Source: JAJZNI01 sp035624785
GTDB taxonomy: Bacteria; Chloroflexota; Dormibacteria; Aeolococcales; Aeolococcaceae
Direction of reading: 5' to 3'
Length of the DNA: 64,000 bases
Assembly (NCBI GenBank): GCA_035624785.1
Contig: DASPQV010000025.1
Span: 310,001-374,000 of the forward strand
Shown here piece by piece: positions 1 to 8,425 of this stretch. Both the position numbers and the translations under genes were made by a program. Below the pieces are notes generated by a model. It was not told the DNA's origin, did not search any database, and was given only the letters and a program-made list of their open reading frames with translations. The stretch's first letter is position 1. Each line of letters begins with the position of its first letter.

Positions 1-1052
1 CGCAGCGATGCATCGGCCGCCCCGGCGTGCTCCGCCACGGGGGCAGCAGCGGCATCCCTGAGCCGCCGGGCGATCTCGGCCCACGGGGCGGAGGGCTCGA
101 CCGCGTAGGGCATGAGGCGGCCGGCCCGGGTCCCGTAGCGCCGGAGCAGCGCCGCTGGCAGCTCGTCCCAGGTGGCGGTGGTGCAGACCGAGTCCAGCAA
201 CGCGTCGTCGACCTCCGCCGGCATCTCGGGCCATCGGCCCTGGACGCTGAGCCGGTGGAGGCGGTCCGCGATCTCCCCCTGACCCTCGAGCTCGAGGACC
301 GGCCGGTAGGTGGGCGTGGAGGCGTAGAAGGCGACCTGGGCTCGCAGCGGTCCGCGGGCCGCGGCAGCCTCGTCCGCGGTGCGCCCGGTGGCGATCATGG
401 CCGGCACGGCGAGGGTGACCTGGTCGGGATCGCGGCCTGACGCCGACGCCGCACCACGGACGAGCGGCCGCACCACGGTGTCGAGGTAGCGCTCGGTGTG
501 GAGCGGGTGGACGTGGACGCCGTCCGCCTCGCCGCCCGCGACCCGGAGCATTGCCTCCCCCACCGCGGCCAGGAAGATCAGAGGTGCCGGCACGTCCAGG
601 GGTCCGGGGTTGAAGAAGGGCGGCAGCAGGCTCAGCGAATAGAACTCGCCGCTGTGCCGGAGCGGGGTCCCCTCCTGGAAGCTCCGCCAGATCGCCCGGA
701 TCGCCCGGATGAGGTCGCGCATCCGAGCCGCGGGCCGGTCGGCCGGGACCGAGTAGCGCCTCTCATTGTGGGCGCGGACCTGGGCCCCGAGCCCGAGGAT
801 GAATCGTCCGCGTGAGGCTCGCTGGAGATCCCAGGCCGCCTGGGCGTGGACCATGGGGCTGCGCGGAAAGGCGACCGCGATGGCGGTCCCCAGGGTGATC
901 CGCTGTGTAGCCAGCGCGGCGGGGAGGAGCGGCAGGTAGGGATCGTGGCCAGTCTCGGCGGACCAGACCCCGTCGAGCCCGTCCGCCTCCGCGGTGGCCG
1001 CCAGGCTTGCCGAGTCAGCGCCGGTGAAGCCAAGGGGCAGATCGAACAGCAC
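1..1052 (-). CDS. LLM-class F420-dependent oxidoreductase, 3' end beyond window
   Basis: A TIM-barrel luciferase-like flavin/F420 oxidoreductase. I read about 350 residues on the minus strand with no stop before the window edge. The N-terminal half has the family's look: GLDGVWSAETGHDPYLPLLPA, then TQRITLGTAIAVAFPRSPM, then GRFILGLGAQVRAHNERRYS, then DLIRAIRAIW. The layout resembles the F420-dependent MSMEG_2256-type subfamily, which is about 320 residues, so little should be missing. The start is a GTG; the next in-frame codon class upstream is a TAG stop with no better start between. Substrate unknown. It is divergent from the mscS-like gene. Confident of the superfamily; the choice of F420 over FMN is from family resemblance only. 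Confidence 0.8.
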   Translation of the reverse strand, partial: MLFDLPLGFTGADSASLAATAEADGLDGVWSAETGHDPYLPLLPAALATQRITLGTAIAVAFPRSPMVHAQAAWDLQRASRGRFILGLGAQVRAHNERRYSVPADRPAARMRDLIRAIRAIWRSFQEGTPLRHSGEFYSLSLLPPFFNPGPLDVPAPLIFLAAVGEAMLRVAGGEADGVHVHPLHTERYLDTVVRPLVRGAASASGRDPDQVTLAVPAMIATGRTADEAAAARGPLRAQVAFYASTPTYRPVLELEGQGEIADRLHRLSVQGRWPEMPAEVDDALLDSVCTTATWDELPAALLRRYGTRAGRLMPYAVEPSAPWAEIARRLRDAAAAPVAEHAGAADASL

Positions 1053-1130
1053 CGTCGTGATTATCCGCGCGACCGCCGCACGCCCGAGGGTTCGCTAAGC
1101 GCGGGCTCGGCACACTACGATCGCGCCTGG

Positions 1131-1838
1131 ATGCTGTTCGCCGCTGCGGCTCCCACCCCCTCGCCCGGCCCCAGCCTGCAGGGCTGCCAGAACAACCCGA
1201 TCCGGGGGGTCTGCACCGCTCTCGGTGGCGACAGCAGCGCCATCGGGCCGCTGGTGCAGCGGGTCCTCGGGGCGCTGATCATCTTCGCGCTGGTGCTGAT
1301 CGCCGGCTACGTGGTGCGGAGGATCATCACCGGCGCCGCCGACCGCGCCGTCGGCGATGCCCAGGTCCGGGGCCTGGCCCGCAACGTCATCACCATCCTG
1401 ACCTGGCTGCTCGCGGTGATCGGCGGCCTGGTCGCCGGCGGCCTGGACGCGGCCTACGTCTTCACCTTCGGGGGCATCTTCAGCCTGGCCATCGGGCTCG
1501 CCTTCCAGGACCTGCTCCGCAACGTGCTGGCGGGGATCTTCATCCTCATCGAGAAGCCGTTCCAGATCGGTGACCGGATAACGGTGACCGAGCAGGCGGG
1601 CATTGTCCACGACATAGCCCTGCGCACCACGGTGCTCCACACCGACGACGGGCGGATCGCGGTGGTGCCCAACCTGCTGGTATTCCAGAACGCCGTCCTG
1701 GTCGGCCAGGAGCCGCCGCCCCCCTCGGTGCCCGCCCCCGATGCCGGGGAACCCGGGCCCCACTCCGAAGTCCTCCCCCAGCAGGCCTCAAGCTCGACTC
1801 CGCCACGGGGGCGGCTGCGCCGGCGCCCGCGGGGCTGA
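1131..1838 (+). CDS. Small-conductance mechanosensitive channel, MscS family (short form)
   Basis: A 235-residue membrane protein. After an N-terminal stretch that may be a signal or loop, there are hydrophobic helices (about residues 40-62, 80-100 and 108-130). They are followed by the MscS pore/beta-domain signature: FGGIFSLAIGLAFQDLLRNV, then FILIEKPFQIGDRITV, then a beta domain ending in TDDGRIAVVPNLLVFQNAV. The tail is proline/arginine rich and the usual C-terminal alpha-beta vestibule domain is missing, so this is a minimal MscS. Members of the family release solutes on hypo-osmotic shock. The ATG is preceded by TACGAT nine bases upstream (1116-1121), so the transcript is probably leaderless; longer upstream reading adds only arginine-rich shadow sequence. 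Confidence 0.85.
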   Translation: MLFAAAAPTPSPGPSLQGCQNNPIRGVCTALGGDSSAIGPLVQRVLGALIIFALVLIAGYVVRRIITGAADRAVGDAQVRGLARNVITILTWLLAVIGGLVAGGLDAAYVFTFGGIFSLAIGLAFQDLLRNVLAGIFILIEKPFQIGDRITVTEQAGIVHDIALRTTVLHTDDGRIAVVPNLLVFQNAVLVGQEPPPPSVPAPDAGEPGPHSEVLPQQASSSTPPRGRLRRRPRG

Positions 1839-2304
1839 CCCGGACTTTCCAGCCGCGCGCCCGGGGATCCGGCACCTGTTCGCGGCGGTCCGTGTCGATG
1901 TCCGGCGGGGCTCCTCGCGGGCGCGTCCGTGACCGATGACCGCTGCGAGGGGCCGGCGCCATCGCCGCAGATGCGGCCGCGGCGTCCGGGTGCGGCGGCC
2001 CGGAGCGCGCGCCCGCCGCCGCAGGCTGACCGCTCGCCTGGTGGGCACGCCGGCCAGCGAGAACGGAGGCCCCCCTCCAGGGGCGTCCCGGGGGCGGCTC
2101 GGACGCGTCGAGCGCCTCGCCGCACGTCCCAATGGTAAGGAGCCGGAACCCCGCCGGCCAGCCCGTCGGTGGACCGTGAAGCGTTGTCGTGCCTGCGCCA
2201 GGAGTTGTTGCGTCCGCTGCAGCGGCGTGCCGCCAGCGTGGCAGGGACGCGAAAGCTGGCGGCCGACCAGAGGTGGCGCCGACAGGGCGACGGGATGGGG
2301 CGGG
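1839..2304. other. Intergenic gap with nothing identifiable
   Basis: A 466-base stretch between the convergent mscS-like gene and rplY. Open frames cross it on both strands, but all are arginine/proline-rich shadows without recognisable domains or ribosome sites. I see no tRNA T-loop signature, no long palindrome and no promoter-like AT-rich segment. Confidence 0.5.
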
Positions 2305-2946
2305 TCAGGCCTCCGGCTCGGGCGCCGGCTCGGCGGCAGCCTCCGCCTCGGCGGCTGCGGGAGCCTCCTCCGGGATGGCCAGGCGGAGTGCCGCGATCTT
2401 GGCGACGACCTCATCCGGGTCGATGTGGCCGGCGAGCTCCACACCCCGAGGAAGCTGGATGTCACGGACCCGGACCGACTGGTCGATCTCGTCCAAGCCG
2501 CTGACATCCACGCTGAGATGAGCGGGCAGATCGCCGGGCAGGGCCTCGATGCGGAGGGTCGACACCACCTGCTGGAGCAGCCCGATCTTGAGCTGGCTGA
2601 CGGCGGGGGGATCGCCGACGGGGAGCACGGGGACGTCCACCTGGAGCCGCTCCCGGAGGTTGACGGCCAGGAAGTCCACGTGGAGGGGGCGGGCGCTTCG
2701 CGGGTCGATCTGGAAGTCTCGGATGAGCACCTTGCGCGGCCGCTCGCCGCCGAGCTTGAGATCGACGAGACGGGTGCGGCCGGCTCGCTCCCAGACCCGG
2801 CTGAGAGCCGAGGCCTCGGCGCTTATCGCCACCGGCTCGAGGTCGCGCCCGTAGAGGACGGCGGGGACCCGCCCGCCGCGGCGCAGCGCACGGACGTGCC
2901 TGCCCCGCTCGGGACGCGGTTCTGCGCTCAGCGACAGGTCTGCCAC
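2305..2946 (-). CDS. rplY: 50S ribosomal protein L25 / general stress protein Ctc
   Basis: A 213-residue L25 of the long, two-domain CTC/TL5 type. The N-terminal beta-barrel that binds 5S rRNA opens with a variant of the LRxGGRVPAVLYG signature (residues 19-33). The central TL5 domain includes VDVPVLPVGDP, then GLLQQVVSTLRIEALPGDLPAH and DVSGLDEIDQSVRVRDIQLP. The tail is Glu/Ala/Pro rich, as is common in this family. The start is a GTG. TAGAGT lies nine bases upstream (2956-2961), which points to a leaderless mRNA. The usual neighbour pth is not present here. Confidence 0.95.
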   Translation of the reverse strand: MADLSLSAEPRPERGRHVRALRRGGRVPAVLYGRDLEPVAISAEASALSRVWERAGRTRLVDLKLGGERPRKVLIRDFQIDPRSARPLHVDFLAVNLRERLQVDVPVLPVGDPPAVSQLKIGLLQQVVSTLRIEALPGDLPAHLSVDVSGLDEIDQSVRVRDIQLPRGVELAGHIDPDEVVAKIAALRLAIPEEAPAAAEAEAAAEPAPEPEA

Positions 2947-3001
2947 GAGGCCAGGACTCTAACAGGGAGCCGGACCGGACCAGGTCCCGGCAGCCATTTC
3001 A

Positions 3002-3427
3002 CTAGCTGCGGGCGGCGGCTCCGAACCGCTGGGTGACCCAGTCCACCACCTCACCGAGGGATGCCCCGGGGGTGAAGATCCGGGCCACCCCCAATCTCTC
3101 GAGCTCCCGCACGTCGCTGTCGGGCACGATCCCGCCCCCGAAGACGACGATGTCGCTGGCGCCCCGCTCCCTGAGCAGGCGGACGATCTCGGGGAAGAGG
3201 GTCATGTGGGCACCGCTCAGGATGCTGATGCCGATGCCGTCCACGTCCTCCTGGATGGCGGCGTCGACCACCATCTCGGGGGTCTGGTGGAGACCGGTGT
3301 AGATGACCTCGACCCCCGCGTCACGAAGGGCCCGCGAGATCACCTTGATCCCGCGATCGTGCCCGTCCAGGCCCACCTTGGCGGTGAGGATCCGGATCCG
3401 CCGACCCGGCCGGCCGATCTCCGACAT
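3002..3427 (-). CDS. Cobalamin-binding protein, methylmalonyl-CoA mutase C-terminal type
   Basis: A stand-alone B12-binding domain of 141 residues, matching the small (C-terminal) subunit of acyl-CoA mutases. It has the base-off cobalamin motif DGHDRG (DxHxxG), the SILSGAH segment and the FGGGIVPD loop, in the family order. In split mutases this subunit pairs with a separate TIM-barrel substrate subunit, which is not in the window. The ATG at 3427 is chosen over a GTG six bases earlier because TACACT sits at 3438-3443, ten bases from the ATG and only four from the GTG. It might instead serve a methyltransferase or another mutase; the domain alone does not say. Confidence 0.88.
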   Translation of the reverse strand: MSEIGRPGRRIRILTAKVGLDGHDRGIKVISRALRDAGVEVIYTGLHQTPEMVVDAAIQEDVDGIGISILSGAHMTLFPEIVRLLRERGASDIVVFGGGIVPDSDVRELERLGVARIFTPGASLGEVVDWVTQRFGAAARS

Positions 3428-3532
3428 CGTCACCGCCAGTGTACTGAGCCCGGGCGCTGACCACGGTGAGTCGGGATCGGATGGCGGCGCGAGGCAGGAG
3501 GGCCGGGCAACCGTGGACAGCCCGTAGGGTCC

Positions 3533-4411
3533 TCAGGCGGGCTGGGGAGCGGGAGGCTCTGAGGGGGACCCGGGGCCGGCCGCGCCGCCAGCCACGGAAG
3601 CCACGGCGGCAGCCAGCTCCACCGCCCGCTGACCGTGAGGCAGGGACGATCGCAGGGCGTCGTCGATGCCGGCACTGCCCAGGTGGGCTCCGGCGAGCGC
3701 ACCCGCCAGGCTCACCGCCGCCCGCCGCCCGGGAGCCGTCGCCGCGCGGACCGCTGCCTCGACCTGGTCGGCGGAGCCCATCGCGGCGACCGCCAGCTGG
3801 AGTGCGGCGCCGGGGTCGTCGTCGTGTTCGGGCAGCTCGGCCGGACCAGTGCGGAGCCGGTCGAGCAGCGCCATGGGGGCATCCTCGAGGAGTGACTGGC
3901 GCACCCTGACGGCCGCGGTCACCGGGTCGAACCGGGTGAGGTCCGCGGCCAGGAGCGCGGCGGCGACTGCGGCGACCGCGGTGGCCTCGTCGGCTCCGGC
4001 GAGGGCGGCGACCCGGTAGGCGTCGCGGCGGATCCGGGGGCGGTCCCAAGGCGAGAGGAGCCCAAAGGGAACCGCTCGTAGCAGCAGGCCGGCGGGGCCC
4101 GCCTGAGACGACCCGGTCAGCCCCCGGCGGCGGAGGTCCTCTGCGTCGAAGCCGCCGACGCCGGCGATCGAGGCCGCAACCTCGAGCAGGTCCCCGGCTG
4201 CCGCCGGCGCCTGGGCGGCGCGCTCCCCGGCCAGGGCACCGAGGAAGGCGGCCTCCACCCGGCCGGCGTGGGAGGAGAGCTCGCCCGGAGGTGGCCAGTG
4301 CCGGACCGGCGGGGCCGTGCTCTCGGCGACCTCAGCGGCCGCCGAAGCCTCGGCGGCGGGGGGAGGCTGCGAGGGAGCGGGTGCGGCGTCTCCCTGCTCC
4401 TCGGCGTCCAC
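3533..4411 (-). CDS. ADP-ribosylglycohydrolase-like protein, probably catalytically inactive
   Basis: A protein of 292 residues. After an Ala/Pro-rich N-terminal 40 residues, it shows helices like those of the ADP-ribosylglycohydrolase fold: RVEAAFLGALAGERAA near the start, LLLRAVPFGLL in the middle, AALLAADLTRFDP, and AVSLAGALAGAHLGSAGIDDAL near the end. The acidic metal-binding clusters that hold the two Mg ions in true hydrolases are not visible, so I infer a degenerate family member. GTG start at 4411, with TACCGT (4418-4423) six bases upstream on the same strand. It is divergent from a small membrane protein gene whose -10 box overlaps this one. Family assignment moderate; function unknown. 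Confidence 0.55.
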   Translation of the reverse strand: MDAEEQGDAAPAPSQPPPAAEASAAAEVAESTAPPVRHWPPPGELSSHAGRVEAAFLGALAGERAAQAPAAAGDLLEVAASIAGVGGFDAEDLRRRGLTGSSQAGPAGLLLRAVPFGLLSPWDRPRIRRDAYRVAALAGADEATAVAAVAAALLAADLTRFDPVTAAVRVRQSLLEDAPMALLDRLRTGPAELPEHDDDPGAALQLAVAAMGSADQVEAAVRAATAPGRRAAVSLAGALAGAHLGSAGIDDALRSSLPHGQRAVELAAAVASVAGGAAGPGSPSEPPAPQPA

Positions 4412-4417
4412 GCCCGA

Positions 4418-4427
4418 ACGGTATCCT
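4418..4427. promoter_or_regulatory. Overlapping divergent -10 boxes
   Basis: On the plus strand TATCCT (4422-4427) lies eight bases before the ATG at 4436. On the minus strand TACCGT (4418-4423) lies six bases before the GTG at 4411. The two hexamers share two base pairs, so the two RNA polymerases could not open this site at the same time. Both transcripts would be leaderless. Confidence 0.5.
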
Positions 4428-4435
4428 GTCGGGTC

Positions 4436-4822
4436 ATGGCATCGCTGGCCCCGCTGCGCCATCTCCGCCAGCCCCTGGAGCGGGTCGTCGTGCGCAGCGC
4501 CACCCGGCTGGTCGCGGTGCCCCGCCACCCCATGGCACCGGCGGCGGTCCGGGTGGAGCGGACCAGGGCGAGGCGGGGCGGTGAGACGGCGGAGCAGACC
4601 GCCATCACCCTCTGGTTCCAGGAGGGCCCTCAGCTCCCCAGCCCCAGCCTGTCGCGGTCGCCATGGCGGGTCGCGGCCGGTGTGGGAGTCACCCTGGTGG
4701 GTGCCGCCGCGGTGGCGGTGGCCTCCAGCCTCGCGGCCCAGCGCGAGGAGCAGCGGCGCATCCAGGCGGTGCGCCCGGTGCGGACCATCGCAGCGCCCGC
4801 AACCGCCGGCGCCGCCGACTGA
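4436..4822 (+). CDS. Hypothetical single-pass membrane protein
   Basis: A protein of 128 residues that I do not recognise. Residues 1-75 are basic and soluble-looking (PLRHLRQPLERVVVRSATRL and similar). One strongly hydrophobic helix at about residues 80-100 (VAAGVGVTLVGAAAVAVASS) is followed by a short charged tail. The ATG is the first after TATCCT at 4422-4427, consistent with a leaderless start, and removes an upstream shadow extension. It is divergent from the ADP-ribosylglycohydrolase-like gene. It may anchor a cytoplasmic partner at the membrane, but nothing in the sequence proves that. Confidence 0.6.
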   Translation: MASLAPLRHLRQPLERVVVRSATRLVAVPRHPMAPAAVRVERTRARRGGETAEQTAITLWFQEGPQLPSPSLSRSPWRVAAGVGVTLVGAAAVAVASSLAAQREEQRRIQAVRPVRTIAAPATAGAAD

Positions 4823-4930
4823 GATCACACCAGGCACCGGCGATGCGGGCGGGGTGATCTCGCCGGGGGCCGGCTCCTCTCCGCGTGATGAAGGACCGAG
4901 GTGCTTGGGCCGCGGGCTCCTGATCGCCGG

Positions 4931-5779
4931 TCAGCCGCGGAGCCAGCCGAGCAGCTCGAAGCCGTGACGCCGCGGCCGGCTCTCCACCTCGCGCAGCGAG
5001 CTGCCATCGGTGATCAGCAGGTCCCGGGAGACCGGGTTCATCGCCTCCCGCCACTCGCGCACCACCCGCATCCGGAACCGGCCGGCGCTGGGCAGCGAGG
5101 CCGGCAGGGCCAGCACCAGGGATCGGTCTGGGACGGCCAGCAGGACCTCGCCTCCCGCCCGCTCCGCGAAGGCAGCCAGCACCTCGGGGACGGTGATCAC
5201 GCTGCCCTGGAAGAGCCCGTCGCTGCTCATCCGCCAGCCGTCGGCTGGGATCCGGTCCGCGGCTCGGATTCGCTCCGGCAGCGCCGCGAAGCGCGCCCCG
5301 GTGTTGACGCTGGCCCGCTCGCCGGCGGTGGCCGGGTCGAGGCCGGCCGACTCCAGGTCACCGGCGGCGAGGCCGCGCATCACCGAGCCGGGCAGGACCT
5401 CGGCGATGAAGGCGACCACGGAGGCGCCGAGCGAGCGCGTCACCAGCTCCGCGGCGCGGCTCAAACCCTCGAGGTAGCGCTGGCTCCGGACGCACCAGAG
5501 CAGCCGGCTGGGGTTCACCTCCATCCCGGTGCGCGGGCTCAGCTGCCGCTCCGCCCGGCGCACGAAGTCGGCGATCAGGCTGGCGCTCCGCCCCGGCTCC
5601 CGCAGGCAGGCGTGGTGGAGGGGCGCCAGCGGCAGGGTGCTCTCGGCCCCGGCGGCGCGCACCGTCAGCGCGAAGGCGACACCGTCGATGCCCACCTCGA
5701 TGCCGCGGTACCGCGACCGCAGCTGGAGCCGGAGCCGCTCCGCGAAGGCGCTGCGGTCATCGAGAGGCGCATCGGACAT
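4931..5779 (-). CDS. DUF1444-like protein
   Basis: A soluble protein of 282 residues with no signal peptide or membrane helix. The central region SSDGLFQGSVITVPEVLAAF, followed by a hydrophobic strand with LLAVPDRSLVLALP, resembles the DUF1444 (YtpQ-like) family, in which a similar strand-turn-strand recurs near the C terminus. The N-terminal 100 residues look like an alpha/beta domain (RSRYRGIEVGIDGVAFALTV). Function unknown. Start ATG; CACACT lies seven bases upstream and could be a weak -10 box for a leaderless transcript. The gene stands alone between a membrane protein and the ABC exporter operon. Confidence 0.6.
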   Translation of the reverse strand: MSDAPLDDRSAFAERLRLQLRSRYRGIEVGIDGVAFALTVRAAGAESTLPLAPLHHACLREPGRSASLIADFVRRAERQLSPRTGMEVNPSRLLWCVRSQRYLEGLSRAAELVTRSLGASVVAFIAEVLPGSVMRGLAAGDLESAGLDPATAGERASVNTGARFAALPERIRAADRIPADGWRMSSDGLFQGSVITVPEVLAAFAERAGGEVLLAVPDRSLVLALPASLPSAGRFRMRVVREWREAMNPVSRDLLITDGSSLREVESRPRRHGFELLGWLRG

Positions 5780-5872
5780 TCGACCCAGTGTGCGCCAGGG
5801 GTGAGAGCTCGCGCCAACTGGCGGTTGGTGCGATGCGCCGCTCAGTCCGACGAGGTCAAGGAAGCGCCTCGC

Positions 5873-8407
5873 CTATTCGATGGTGATGGCGCGGAGGACG
5901 TCAACCCGCGAGGCGCGGATCGCCGGGAAGATGGCGGCGAGGATCCCGAAGAGCCCGGCCGCGCACGCGTAGATGATCAGGTTGCCGCCGGGCACCGAGG
6001 TCTGGCTGATCCCGTCAGCATGCAGGGAGACCACCAGGGCGATGCCCATCCCGGCGCCCACGCCGAGACCAAGGACGGCGCCGAGCAGGGCGATGATCAC
6101 CGACTCCCAGGCCACCATCTCGCGCGTCTGGGTTCGGGTCATGCCCAGAGCCCGGAGCAGGCCGATCTCGCGGGTGCGCTCGAGCACGCTCAGGGCAAGG
6201 GTGTTGATGATGCCGACCACGGCGATGATGATGGCCAGCCCGAGCAGCACGTAGATGAGGTTCAGGAAGCTGTTGAGGCCAGTGCTGACCAGGTCCTTGT
6301 ACTCCGCCTTGGTCATGGCGGTGAGCACGGGGAAGCTCTGCAGGTCGTGGAGCAGTGACGCCTGAGCGGTGCTCAGGCTGACCCCGGACGCGGGATTGAC
6401 CAGCACGGCGTCGTCCTGCTGGCTCACCACGTGGGGCGCCAGGGTGGCCAGTGAGACGAGGTAGCCGTTGATCAGGGCGTCGGGAGAGTAAATCCCCCCG
6501 ACCACGGCGTTGATCCGGTCTCCACGGGGGAAGGTCATGGCCACCCGGCTGCCCAGCTGCAACCCGTCGGCGGCCGCGGTGGTGGAGTCCACCACGGCCG
6601 TGTTCTGGGTGGCGATGCTGGCCGCGCTGCCTGTGGTCATGCTGAGGTCGAGCACCCGCGAGAGCTGGCTCGGATCGAGGGCGAGCAGCGACGTCGAGAC
6701 GTTGCCGACCAGGACATCGCTGCTCCGCAGCTCGGCGATGTCGGTCAGCCGCGGATCCTGGCGGAGGGTGCTGGCGATGTCGGGGGTGAAGCCGCCCCCG
6801 CCGCGCTGGTCCAGGACGACCAGCTGGGCCCTCACGCTGCCGTCGATGGCGGCGTCGATGCTCGCCTCCACGGACTCGGTGAGCACCGCGACCGCGGTCA
6901 CCAGGGCGAGACCGATCATCAGCGCCGAGGCGGTGAGCGCGGTGCGGCGGGGGTTCCGCCGCGCGTTCTCGCCGGCGAGCCGGCCCGGGGCGCCCCGCAG
7001 CCGCCGCGCCGGCCAGCCCAGCACCGCCGCGACCGGCCTCACCAGGCCGGGGGCGAGCAGGGCCATGCCCAGGAAGATGGCGAGCACCGAGAGGCCGAGG
7101 ATCGCCAGGTTCGGCCCGGTGTTGACATTGGCCGTGAAGAGCGTGCCCAGGAGCCCGGCGACACCGGCGGCCAGGACCAGCGACCCTGCCGCGATCCGGC
7201 CCCGCGGCAGGTCGTGGGTCTCGGGGACGGCCTCGCGAAGCGCCGCCACCGGCGGGATGTGGGTGGCTCTCCGAGCCGGGAAGGCGGCGGCGACCACGGT
7301 GACCACGGTGCCGATGACCAGGGACCAGATCAGGGCGTCGGCACCCACGCTGAGCGTCGCCGTCGAGCTGAAGATGCGCACCAGCACCCGGGCGACCAGG
7401 AGGCCGAGCACGAAGCCGAGCAGGGAGGCCACCACCCCGGTGATCGCGGCCTCGGTGACGACCTCGCTGAACACCTGGCCGCGGGTCGCTCCCACGGCTC
7501 GGAGCAGAGCCAGCTCCTGGGTGCGCTGCGCCACCAGGATGCTGAAGGTGTTGACGATCAGGAAGCTGCCGACGAAGACGGCGATCAAGGCAAAGACCAG
7601 GAGCGGGGTGCCCACGAAATTGTTGATCGTGGTCACCGCGGTCTGCTCGGCCTGGGACGCGGCCTGCTGGCCGGTCTGAACGGTCACCGCGTCCCCGCTC
7701 AGGGCGCTGGAGATGCGGGTCCGAAGCTGGAGGGCGGTGACCCCGGACTGGACGCTGGCGTCGATGGCGTTGTAGGTGCCGCCGGCCTGGAGCAGGGTCT
7801 CCGCGGTCGGCTCGGTGAAGAGGGCGAAGGACGCCCCGGCCACGCTGGTCTGGTTGCCGAACTCGGCGATCCCGCTGATCCGGAAGGACTGGGCGGGTCC
7901 GCCCTTGAAGGAGACCTCGACCTGGTCCCCGACGGCGAGGTGCTGGCGAGTGGCGGTGGCCTGGTCGATGACCATGTCGTCGGCCGCCTGGGGCGGGCTC
8001 CCCGAGGCCAGCCGGTAGGGGGAGAGCTGTTGGTCGGCGATCCAGTTGCCACCCAGCGTGGCCACCCCGACCCGTCCGGTGATCACCTTGCCGTTCTCGA
8101 TCAGGGCGATGCCCCGGGTGCTGACCAGGCCGACGGCGTCCTGCACTCCCGAGACCGCCCTGATCGTGGCGAGCAGCGAGGTGGGCACCGGCAGGTAGGA
8201 GCTGGTCTCGCCGACCAGTGGCCTGCCGCGAACCTCCACCGCAACCCCCCGGTCCACGTTGCTCAGCACGCCCTGGAAGGTGTTTCGGATGGTGTCGGTC
8301 AGGATCAGGGTGCCGGCCACGAAGGTGACCCCGAGCACGATGGCGGTGGCGGTGAGGGCCAGCCGGAGCTTGTGGCTGAGGAGGCTGCGCAGGCTGACCT
8401 TCAGCAT
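5873..8407 (-). CDS. ABC transporter permease, FtsX/MacB family (double unit)
   Basis: An 844-residue permease with two FtsX units. The N-terminal helix (LALTATAIVLGVTFVAGTLI) is followed by a MacB-type extracytoplasmic domain. Three helices at about residues 255-400 contain the FtsX signature (SILVAQRTQELALLRAVGATRGQVF). A second unit begins near residue 475 (NARRNPRRTALTASALMIGL), has another extracytoplasmic domain and ends with three helices carrying TREIGLLRALGMTRTQTREM. Proteins of this kind drive mechanotransmission or lipoprotein/peptide export rather than import. It starts 18 bases after the ATPase gene stop, so the two form one operon. Substrate unknown. Confidence 0.9.
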   Translation of the reverse strand: MLKVSLRSLLSHKLRLALTATAIVLGVTFVAGTLILTDTIRNTFQGVLSNVDRGVAVEVRGRPLVGETSSYLPVPTSLLATIRAVSGVQDAVGLVSTRGIALIENGKVITGRVGVATLGGNWIADQQLSPYRLASGSPPQAADDMVIDQATATRQHLAVGDQVEVSFKGGPAQSFRISGIAEFGNQTSVAGASFALFTEPTAETLLQAGGTYNAIDASVQSGVTALQLRTRISSALSGDAVTVQTGQQAASQAEQTAVTTINNFVGTPLLVFALIAVFVGSFLIVNTFSILVAQRTQELALLRAVGATRGQVFSEVVTEAAITGVVASLLGFVLGLLVARVLVRIFSSTATLSVGADALIWSLVIGTVVTVVAAAFPARRATHIPPVAALREAVPETHDLPRGRIAAGSLVLAAGVAGLLGTLFTANVNTGPNLAILGLSVLAIFLGMALLAPGLVRPVAAVLGWPARRLRGAPGRLAGENARRNPRRTALTASALMIGLALVTAVAVLTESVEASIDAAIDGSVRAQLVVLDQRGGGGFTPDIASTLRQDPRLTDIAELRSSDVLVGNVSTSLLALDPSQLSRVLDLSMTTGSAASIATQNTAVVDSTTAAADGLQLGSRVAMTFPRGDRINAVVGGIYSPDALINGYLVSLATLAPHVVSQQDDAVLVNPASGVSLSTAQASLLHDLQSFPVLTAMTKAEYKDLVSTGLNSFLNLIYVLLGLAIIIAVVGIINTLALSVLERTREIGLLRALGMTRTQTREMVAWESVIIALLGAVLGLGVGAGMGIALVVSLHADGISQTSVPGGNLIIYACAAGLFGILAAIFPAIRASRVDVLRAITIE

Positions 8408-8425
8408 GGCGGGCCTAGTGCATCC

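Noticed and set aside
1936..3036. A 366-codon plus-strand frame across the gap and rplY
   Set aside because: Opposite a clear rplY gene, Arg/Gly-rich, no ribosome site or recognisable domain.
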